Origin: an uncultured Clostridium sp.
GTDB taxonomy: Bacteria; Bacillota; Clostridia; Lachnospirales; Lachnospiraceae
DNA length: 6,342 bases
Direction: 5' to 3'
Assembly: GCA_900544905.1 (NCBI GenBank)
Contig: UQXF01000128.1
Location: 1-6,342, forward strand
The stretch's first letter is position 1; every line of letters begins with the position of its first letter. The position numbers and the translations under genes were made by a program. Of the stretch, positions 1-4,574 are shown piece by piece. The notes under the pieces were generated by a model that was not told the DNA's origin, did no database searches, and worked only from the letters and a program-made list of their open reading frames with translations.

Positions 1-50
1 GATCTACACGCGTAAGATCGTCGGCAGCGTCAGATGTGTATAAGAGACAG
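1..50 (+). other. Illumina Nextera i5 adapter (non-genomic)
   Basis: These bases are sequencing-library sequence, not organism DNA. Bases 1-9 (GATCTACAC) are the end of the P5 flow-cell primer. Bases 10-17 (GCGTAAGA) occupy the 8-base i5 index position. Bases 18-31 (TCGTCGGCAGCGTC) are the Nextera Read 1 primer part, and bases 32-50 (AGATGTGTATAAGAGACAG) are the 19-bp Tn5 mosaic end. All parts are contiguous and in the correct order with no mismatch. The genomic insert therefore begins at 51. A minus-strand reading frame running into this block ends in the residues VSYTHLTLPT, a translation artefact of the adapter. The index value identifies only the library barcode. Confidence 0.98.
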
Positions 51-84
51 CGCTAATAGCGAGATTACGTATTTTGACCCCGAA

Positions 85-112
85 TTTACAGGATGTAAGC
101 CATGGGTATAAT
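85..112 (+). promoter_or_regulatory. Probable sigma-A promoter for the 155-466 gene
   Basis: A perfect -10 hexamer TATAAT lies at 107-112, with a near-consensus -35 TTTACA at 85-90 and a 16-bp spacer. The predicted transcript start is near 119, which leaves a short leader of about 36 nt before the ATG at 155. A TTGACC at 74-79 is too far from the -10 (27 bp) to be its partner. No stop hairpin separates the 155-466 gene from the dehydrogenase behind it, so this promoter may serve both. Confidence 0.6.
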
Positions 113-154
113 CGTAAAAACTTAAAGATTGAATAAAATAATGGAGGTACAAAA

Positions 155-466
155 ATGTCAAAGAATAAACAAAACAGAAAAAGAAACAAAGCGGCTCTCA
201 AATGGATAAGGGAATACAGTGGATTCTGGCGGATGATTTGTACACCGGACGATGCGGATATGGACATTACCACAATGCGGAAGATAATAAAGTGTTTAGA
301 TAAGAATGAAATGTACGAATTTATATTTGTGCTGCTCATGGTTCACAGGGATAAGGCATATGTTAAAAGTATAATGTCCACCATGGGCTTGAATTTTGCA
401 ATGGATGAGATAGAAGAAAATGGGATGGGAAAAATAGCAAAAATGCTTGAAAAAGAGTTGAAATAA
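155..466 (+). CDS. Small hypothetical protein, basic N-terminus
   Basis: This gene encodes a 103-residue protein that I do not recognise. The start is well supported: GGAGG at 143-147 sits 7 nt before the ATG, and a good promoter lies just upstream. The first ~20 residues are strongly basic (K/R/N rich, SKNKQNRKRNK), followed by a Trp/Tyr-containing stretch (WIREYSGFW). The rest looks largely helical and charged. A short hydrophobic patch, EFIFVLLMV around residues 54-62, is probably a buried helix because it is too short for a membrane span. There is no signal peptide and no obvious metal or catalytic motif. The basic tail would suit nucleic-acid or ribosome contact, but that is speculation. 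The gene is visibly richer in A/T than its neighbours. It is followed 79 nt later by the dehydrogenase with no terminator between, so the two may be co-transcribed. Confidence 0.75.
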   Translation: MSKNKQNRKRNKAALKWIREYSGFWRMICTPDDADMDITTMRKIIKCLDKNEMYEFIFVLLMVHRDKAYVKSIMSTMGLNFAMDEIEENGMGKIAKMLEKELK

Positions 467-545
467 TGAAGCCTGTATTTTAAAATATATTTTGAATGAG
501 CGTGTGGATACAAAAAGTTTAATTTATATAAGGAGGAAGAAAACC

Positions 546-1307
546 ATGAGATTTGAGGGAAAAAGCGTAGTAGTTACCGGTGCAAGCTCCGGAATGGGCA
601 GAAAAATTGCTCTGGATTTTGCAAAGGAGGGGGCAACCGTCATTGCAGTTGCCAGAAGAAAGGAGCGTTTGGAAGAGCTTGCAAAAGAGGCAGAGGGATT
701 AGCCGGAAAGATTCTTCCGTATCCGGGAGATGTTTCTACCCAGGAAGTCAATGAAGGCATGATTGACTATGCAGTCAGTGAATGCGGAAAATTGGATGTT
801 CTGGTAAATAATGCCGGTGTTATGGATGAGTTTACTCCGATTGGAGAATTAAGTAACGAGCTCTGGGATAAAGTCATGAAGGTCAACTTAGAGGGACCTG
901 TTTATGCAATGCGTAAGGCGGTGCAGGTAATGGCAAAGCAGGAGACTGCGGGAAATATTGTCAATGTGGCGTCTATTGGCGGCGTCTGTGGATGCCGTGC
1001 AGGTGCAGCTTATACAGCATCCAAGCATGCCCTGGTAGGTGTGACAAAGAATACAGCGTATATGTACGCAGGTGATAAAATCCGCTGTAATGTAATCTGT
1101 CCTGGTGGTGTAGAGACTGAGGTTATGGTGGGACAGACCAACATCAGCCAGATGGGTATGGGAAGAATTATGGCTGGTCTGGATTCCTCCATTCCACAGG
1201 GACAGCCGGAGGATATTTCATCAGCTGTGCTGTTTGCCGCAAGTGATGAGGCGAAATTTATGACGGGTGCTGTATTGGTAATAGACGGCGGAGTAAGCTG
1301 TAACTAA
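546..1307 (+). CDS. Short-chain dehydrogenase/reductase (classical SDR)
   Basis: This is a 253-residue cytosolic NAD(P)-dependent oxidoreductase of the classical SDR family, whose usual length is about 250. The Rossmann fold is complete. The cofactor glycine motif TGASSGMG is at residues 11-18, the GDV acidic turn at 61-63 and NNAG at 88-91. The catalytic tetrad is visible as N114, S143, Y156 and K160 (Y-T-A-S-K). A PGG loop follows at 186-188, and the C-terminus ends in the family-typical IDGG. Two arginines at 37-38, just after the second beta strand, favour NADP(H) over NAD, by family rule. The substrate cannot be read from sequence; it is FabG-like in style, with no fatty-acid genes nearby. 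I chose the ATG at 546 because AGGAGG (531-536) lies 9 nt before it. An in-frame ATG-less extension upstream to 492 lacks a ribosome site and would add non-family residues. The gene ends in a strong terminator, so it closes its operon. Confidence 0.93.
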   Translation: MRFEGKSVVVTGASSGMGRKIALDFAKEGATVIAVARRKERLEELAKEAEGLAGKILPYPGDVSTQEVNEGMIDYAVSECGKLDVLVNNAGVMDEFTPIGELSNELWDKVMKVNLEGPVYAMRKAVQVMAKQETAGNIVNVASIGGVCGCRAGAAYTASKHALVGVTKNTAYMYAGDKIRCNVICPGGVETEVMVGQTNISQMGMGRIMAGLDSSIPQGQPEDISSAVLFAASDEAKFMTGAVLVIDGGVSCN

Positions 1308-1330
1308 GGAGCGTTAAACATGTTTATATA

Positions 1331-1365
1331 AAATATGCTGGCGGACACCGCCAGCATATTTTTTT
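1331..1365 (+). terminator. Strong intrinsic terminator after the SDR gene
   Basis: A perfect 14-bp stem (1331-1344 pairing with 1348-1361) closes a 3-nt ACA loop and runs into seven consecutive T (1359-1365). It lies 24 nt after the dehydrogenase stop codon. The left side is A/T rich (ATATAAAATATG), so on the minus strand the same hairpin is followed by a weaker U-rich tail. It probably also ends the convergent MATE transcript coming from 1426. Confidence 0.93.
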
Positions 1366-1425
1366 GCCATTCATATGAGGAAAAGGTCCGGTGAACCTTT
1401 TCTGAGTCTTTTTCGGCAGGATGAA

Positions 1426-2832
1426 CTATGAAACAATATTCTGCAGCCAGATTCCCTTTTTTACCAGGATAAATCCCACCACAGATTTAACGATATCCCC
1501 CACCTGCACCAGGGTATAGATTGCGATTACCGGCAAGGCGGTGAAGTGGCTTAGGGTATATGCAATTACAACACTGACGCACCAGATAAATACGCTGTCA
1601 AACAGGAAGGTGATAATGGTCTTTCCGCCGGAGCGTAGTGTAAAATAACAGGCGTGCAGGAATGCATTTTGCGGCATGAAAATGGCAGTAACCATGATAA
1701 ACTGCTTTGCCAGCAGCTTTGCCTCTGCATTGGTATTGTAAAACCTCGGAAATACCGGAGCCATAATCAGCATCACAAGGGCGGCAGCGGTACAGCAGAC
1801 AACGGAAAAGGCAATCATCTTATTGTCGGTATCTCTCGCCTTCTTCATATCACCGGCGCCTAACAGCTGTCCCACAATAATGGCTACCGAGTCTCCCAGT
1901 GCGATAAATACAATGTTAAATACATTGTTAATGGTGTTGGATATATTGAGCCCGGCTACCACGTTAAGTCCCCGGACAGAGTAGCACTGGGTAAGCATTG
2001 CCATACCGGCAGCCCACAGGGTCTCATTTAAGAGGAGGGGAGTTCCCTTTGCCAGTATCTTTTTGACAAGAAATGCAGGCACCTTCAGAGTATGGTACAG
2101 CCCTTCGGCAAAGGCATTTTTTTCCTTGTGGCGGTGGCTCCAGATAACGATAATCAATACCTCCACATAGCGGGAAAGCACGGTGGCAATTGCCGCACCC
2201 TGGACACCCAGCTTCGGAAATCCAAATTTTCCATATATTAAAAGGTAGTTAAATACAAGGTTTACAAGGACGGAAACAATTCCTGCCTTCATGGGCAGTA
2301 CCGTTTCCCCACATTCCCGGAGGGTGCTGGCATAGACCTGTCCTAACATAAATGCCGGAAGTCCAATCAGCATAATCATCAGATATTGTCTGCCATACAT
2401 AAGTGTTGCGGCGGCATCCGTGGAATTTGCCTCCCCCTTTAGATACATTTGAATCAGGGCAGGACCCGCTGTTAAGAACAGCGCAATTGTTATCACCGTA
2501 AGCAGTGCTGCCATCCAGAGCTTAAACCGGAAGGTATTGCGTACACCTTCGGTATCATTCTGTCCAAAATACTGTGCGGTAAAAATTCCTGCTCCGGAGA
2601 CACCGCCGAAAATGCACAGATTGTACACAAAAATCAGCTGGTTTACAATGGCGGCACCGGACATCTGCTCGGTTCCAATCTGTCCCACCATTATGTTATC
2701 TAAAAGCCCTACAAAATTAGTAATTCCGTTCTGAAGCATAATCGGCACGGCAACCGCCAGCACCATTTTATAAAATTGTCTGTCGCCGATAAAACGGCTG
2801 AAAAATCCCTGTTTTTTCGCAGCTGTTTTCAT
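1426..2832 (-). CDS. MATE family multidrug/Na+ (H+) antiporter
   Basis: This 468-residue polytopic inner-membrane efflux protein is of normal length for the MATE family (about 450-470). Two homologous MATE halves can be seen, at residues ~28-190 and ~255-415, giving about 12 membrane spans. Family landmarks include the LLDNIMVGQIG segment at 43-53, an acidic residue in span 1 (D45), AQYFGQND at 86-93, RECGETVLP at 172-180, GQLLGAGD at 321-328 and LRSGGKT at 399-405. Such pumps exchange cations for cationic drugs or metabolites; the substrate here cannot be predicted. The start is supported by GGGAG on the minus strand (plus-strand 2840-2844), 7 nt before the ATG. The gene points away from the regulator remnant and EamA gene and converges on the dehydrogenase. 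The three TTGTTTA boxes at 2938-2978 lie about 105-150 bp upstream, so shared control is possible but unproven. A weak minus-strand promoter (TTGCAT at plus 2925-2930, TAGATT at 2902-2907, 17-bp spacer) is the best I see. Confidence 0.95.
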   Translation of the reverse strand: MKTAAKKQGFFSRFIGDRQFYKMVLAVAVPIMLQNGITNFVGLLDNIMVGQIGTEQMSGAAIVNQLIFVYNLCIFGGVSGAGIFTAQYFGQNDTEGVRNTFRFKLWMAALLTVITIALFLTAGPALIQMYLKGEANSTDAAATLMYGRQYLMIMLIGLPAFMLGQVYASTLRECGETVLPMKAGIVSVLVNLVFNYLLIYGKFGFPKLGVQGAAIATVLSRYVEVLIIVIWSHRHKEKNAFAEGLYHTLKVPAFLVKKILAKGTPLLLNETLWAAGMAMLTQCYSVRGLNVVAGLNISNTINNVFNIVFIALGDSVAIIVGQLLGAGDMKKARDTDNKMIAFSVVCCTAAALVMLIMAPVFPRFYNTNAEAKLLAKQFIMVTAIFMPQNAFLHACYFTLRSGGKTIITFLFDSVFIWCVSVVIAYTLSHFTALPVIAIYTLVQVGDIVKSVVGFILVKKGIWLQNIVS

Positions 2833-2863
2833 TTTCCTTCTCCCGGTGCAAAAATTCCCTGTC

Positions 2864-2876
2864 CCACTGACAGTGG
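2864..2876. repeat. 13-bp palindrome in the MATE leader
   Basis: CCACTG-A-CAGTGG is a perfect 6-bp inverted repeat around one central base. It lies between the best candidate MATE promoter and the MATE ribosome site, 32 nt before the start codon. It could be a dimeric repressor site, but 6-bp palindromes of this kind also occur by chance. Confidence 0.35.
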
Positions 2877-2937
2877 AACGGAATAAAATGTGTTAAATGC
2901 TAATCTACTATAATCAGGAAAGAAATGCAACCATTTT

Positions 2938-2979
2938 TTGTTTAGAATTTGTTTAGCTTTTATACCGCTTTTTGTTTAG
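2938..2979 (+). promoter_or_regulatory. Operator A: three phased TTGTTTA boxes
   Basis: Three exact copies of TTGTTTA (each followed by G) begin at 2938, 2949 and 2972, giving start-to-start spacings of 11 and 23 bp, about one and two helical turns. Tandem half-sites one turn apart are the usual binding pattern of OmpR/PhoB-family response regulators (established knowledge of the family). The same three-box layout recurs at 4181-4222. A -10-like TACAAT at 2990-2995 starts 16 bp after the G of box 3. The corresponding position in the second copy is TAAGAT. Neither has a convincing -35, as expected for an activator-dependent promoter. Confidence 0.7.
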
Positions 2980-3015
2980 CCCTGTAATTTACAATAGGGA
3001 TACGTATTTCCACAG

Positions 3016-3049
3016 GGCATATTGCACTTATGCCAGACTGGGGTATAAT
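3016..3049 (+). promoter_or_regulatory. Second promoter candidate with overlapping dyad
   Basis: A perfect TATAAT lies at 3044-3049 with TTGCAC (3022-3027) 16 bp upstream as a modest -35. That -35 sits in the centre of the inverted repeat GGCATA-N7-TATGCC (3016-3034), a possible operator. The predicted start near 3056 would transcribe the regulator remnant and the EamA transporter. It may act alongside or instead of the box-driven promoter at 2990-2995. Confidence 0.5.
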
Positions 3050-3060
3050 AAGGATGATGA

Positions 3061-3231
3061 TGTCAGGTGCTTGGGAAACTCTTTGAAAAGATATGGGGAT
3101 ATGATTATGTGGGTGACAGTGCAACGGTGATGGTGCATATCAACCGGATTCGTGAAAAGATTGAGGATGACAGCAAAAATCCGAAGATTTTAGAGACGGT
3201 GTGGGGAGCGGGTTACCGCTTGAATCAATAG
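3061..3231 (+). pseudogene. C-terminal remnant of an OmpR/VanR-type response regulator
   Basis: The frame is open from a TGA at 3058-3060 to the TAG at 3229-3231 and encodes the end of a winged-helix DNA-binding domain. It shows KLFEKIWGYDYVGDSATV (helix 2 and turn), VMVHINRIREKI (recognition helix 3), then EDDSKNPKILETVWGAGYRL (the wing hairpin with the signature TVWGxGYR), ending LNQ. The whole receiver domain and the first part of the effector domain are missing; an intact relative has about 220-230 residues. No kinase gene follows. A GTG at 3067 with AAGGA at 3050-3054 could in principle start a 54-residue product, but it would lack helix 1 and the N-terminal beta sheet, so a working DNA binder is unlikely. 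The remnant lies directly behind a promoter and 15 nt ahead of the EamA start. It may be the lost regulator of the TTGTTTA boxes beside it. Confidence 0.9.
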
Positions 3232-3246
3232 TAGGAGATGAAGGAA

Positions 3247-4158
3247 ATGTGGATTTTTTATGCGATAGGCTCTTCCTTTTTTGCGGGGATTACGGCAGTC
3301 CTTGCAAAATGTGGAATCAGAAAAACAGACTCGGATGTGGCGACGGCAATCCGCACCATCGTGGTATGGTTGTTTTCATGGCTTATGGTGCTGATTACCG
3401 GAACCTGGTCCGGTATTACACAGATAGGCGGGAAAACGCTGTTGTTCCTGGTTTTATCCGGGCTGGCAACCGGGGCATCCTGGCTGTGCTATTTTCATGC
3501 CCTGCAAAAGGGAGACATTAACAAGGTGGTACCCATTGATAAGTCCAGTACGGTACTCACAATTTTTCTGGCATTGATTTTCCTGCATGAGGGGCTTACT
3601 TGGGGGAAAACGGCAGCGGTTATTCTGATTGGTGCAGGAACCTTGCTGATGATTTCCAAAGCTCCGGCGGATGGAGAAAATGCAGCTGCCGGGGATTCCG
3701 GTAATGAGCCGCAGCCTAAGGGGAAAAACCAAAGAAGCAGGGAATGGCTGGTCTATGCGGTTTTGTCTGCCGTGTTTGCCAGCTTAACCGCAATTTTGGG
3801 CAAAATCGGGATTGAGGGAATCGATTCCAACCTTGGCACAGCCATACGGACGACGGTTGTTCTGCTGATGGCGTGGCTGATGGTGTTTTTTACCGGAAAG
3901 CAGTGGGAGGTGAAAGGGATAGAGAAAAGGGAGCTTGGATTTATTGTGTTGTCCGGACTGGCGACGGGAGCGTCCTGGCTGTGCTATTATCGTGCCCTGC
4001 AGGATGGACCTGCCAGTGTGGTTGTTCCCATAGATAAACTAAGTATTCTTGTCACCATTATTTTTTCCAGGCTTGTATTTCATGAAAGGCTGGAAAGGAA
4101 GGCGGCAGCCGGGCTTTGCTGTATTCTCGCCGGTACCATATTACTGGCGGTTATATAG
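3247..4158 (+). CDS. EamA/DMT-family transporter, internal tandem duplication
   Basis: This is a 303-residue inner-membrane protein of the drug/metabolite transporter superfamily made of two EamA repeats, residues ~2-138 and ~167-303. A hydrophilic linker (~139-166, rich in G, N, P, K and D/E) joins them. By hand alignment with no gap and an offset of 165 residues, 67 of 137 positions are identical. LSGLATGASWLCY occurs exactly at both 70-82 and 235-247, and VPIDK at 95-99 and 260-264. Each half matches the style of the ~140-residue single-EamA proteins common in Clostridia, so this looks like a fused duplicate. The substrate is unknown. I chose the ATG at 3247 because GGAG (3234-3237) is 9 nt upstream. 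The in-frame ATG at 3238 touches that site directly and cannot use it. The gene lies 15 nt after the response-regulator remnant, as if part of the same transcript. No terminator follows before the next leader. Confidence 0.92.
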   Translation: MWIFYAIGSSFFAGITAVLAKCGIRKTDSDVATAIRTIVVWLFSWLMVLITGTWSGITQIGGKTLLFLVLSGLATGASWLCYFHALQKGDINKVVPIDKSSTVLTIFLALIFLHEGLTWGKTAAVILIGAGTLLMISKAPADGENAAAGDSGNEPQPKGKNQRSREWLVYAVLSAVFASLTAILGKIGIEGIDSNLGTAIRTTVVLLMAWLMVFFTGKQWEVKGIEKRELGFIVLSGLATGASWLCYYRALQDGPASVVVPIDKLSILVTIIFSRLVFHERLERKAAAGLCCILAGTILLAVI

Positions 4159-4180
4159 ACGGTTTTATCAAATTTACATA

Positions 4181-4222
4181 TTGTTTAGGTTTTGTTTAAG
4201 AAATTACCTCCTGTTTGTTTAA
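4181..4222 (+). promoter_or_regulatory. Operator B: second set of three TTGTTTA boxes
   Basis: TTGTTTA begins at 4181, 4192 and 4215, again with spacings of 11 and 23 bp, exactly matching operator A at 2938-2979. Box 1 is followed by G, boxes 2 and 3 by A. TAAGAT (4233-4238) begins 16 bp after the G of box 3, the same offset as TACAAT in operator A. It is the likely -10 of an activated promoter with a start near 4245. I saw no other TTGTTTA or its complement in the window. The site would control the DUF368/TVP38/glycosyltransferase transcript. Confidence 0.7.
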
Positions 4223-4294
4223 TGCAGGCTGTTAAGATGATTTCCAGGATAAACGTTTACGGATATGCTTGACAGCAGAAAACAAACAGGAGGT
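4206..4294 (+). promoter_or_regulatory. Leader inverted repeat that can hide the DUF368 ribosome site
   Basis: ACCTCCTGTTTGTTT (4206-4220) is the perfect reverse complement of AAACAAACAGGAGGT (4280-4294). The right arm contains the AGGAGG (4288-4293) that serves the ATG at 4302, 8 nt on. After a short internal loop, a second helix pairs 4228-4236 with 4268-4276 (9 bp including one G-U). An RNA covering the whole element would bury the ribosome site, and the hairpin is followed by five T (4294-4298), so it could also act as a terminator. An RNA starting near 4245 would lack the left arm and stay open. The left arm overlaps box 3 of operator B. An alternative reading is an 89-bp miniature element with 15-bp terminal repeats; I see no flanking target duplication. 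Confidence 0.6.
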
Positions 4295-4301
4295 TTTTAT
4301 T

Positions 4302-4448
4302 ATGTTAAAGGAAGGAATTAACGGGTTTTGCATGGCACTGGCAGACAGTGTGCCGGGAGTATCGGGAGGAACGGTTGCCTTTATCATGGGGTTCTATGAT
4401 AAATTTATTGTGAAGTCTGAAGACTTTCTTAAGTTTGGCAAAAGATGA
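4302..4448 (+). pseudogene. Truncated DUF368 protein (PopT-like N-terminus)
   Basis: A 48-codon frame starts at an ATG with an ideal ribosome site (AGGAGG 4288-4293, 8 nt). Residues 7-37 carry the family hallmark of DUF368: NGFCMALADSVPGVSGG, followed by TVAFIMGFYDKFI. Intact members are polytopic membrane proteins of roughly 250-300 residues, and some (PopT) are established undecaprenyl-phosphate translocases that recycle the cell-wall lipid carrier. After about residue 37 the similarity stops, and the frame ends at TGA (4446-4448) after 11 unrelated residues. The start signals and hallmark motif are well preserved while about 85% of the protein is missing, which points to a fairly recent deletion or an assembly error rather than slow decay. 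Confidence 0.88.
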
Positions 4449-4524
4449 AGAGTTTGCCGGAAAGTATTCGTTTCTATTATTGAAGGGCATGAAGAAGGTG
4501 GATGCCTTAAAAAGCAAGGTATAA
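4414..4524 (+). pseudogene. Unidentified C-terminal coding tail
   Basis: In the frame +1 relative to the DUF368 remnant, codons from 4414 to the TAA at 4522-4524 read like the end of a soluble protein: SLKTFLSLAKDEEFAGKYS, then FLLLKGMKKVDALKSKV. It overlaps the end of the DUF368 frame and has no credible start. A likely explanation is that a deletion joined the DUF368 N-terminus to the tail of the next gene in the original operon. I do not recognise the family; a glycosyltransferase or lipid-modifying enzyme would fit the neighbourhood, but nothing in the residues proves it. The rest of 4525-4561 shows no feature. Confidence 0.4.
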
Positions 4525-4574
4525 GTACTGGTGAAGGAGTTTAGCAATTGGCTGGTAAGACAGGAGGGATAAAT

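Noticed and set aside
4..339. Minus-strand reading frame of 111 codons
   Set aside because: Its last residues are translated from the sequencing adapter and it overlaps the well-supported small gene at 155-466, so it is an artefact.
492..545. Upstream start extending the SDR protein by 18 residues
   Set aside because: There is no ribosome site before it, while the ATG at 546 has AGGAGG at 9 nt and matches the usual family N-terminus.
524..1192. Minus-strand frames within the SDR gene, and similar frames inside the MATE, EamA, TVP38 and GT genes
   Set aside because: They lie opposite or out of frame with strongly supported genes, have no ribosome sites and show no family motifs.
1380..1402. 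Hairpin downstream of the MATE stop codon as its terminator
   Set aside because: The stem (8-9 bp, 7-nt loop) has no U-run right after it on the minus strand; the hairpin at 1331-1361 is the better shared terminator.
2909..2914. Plus-strand TATAAT in the MATE upstream region
   Set aside because: No -35 at a usable distance, and no plus-strand gene begins soon after it.
3238..3246. ATG at 3238 as the EamA start
   Set aside because: GGAG at 3234-3237 directly abuts it; the ATG at 3247 has the right 9-nt spacing.
4269..4274. Perfect -35 TTGACA before the DUF368 gene
   Set aside because: No -10 hexamer lies 16-18 bp downstream; the nearest, TATTAT (4298-4303), is 23 bp away and overlaps the start codon. 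The bases are better explained as part of the inner helix of the leader.
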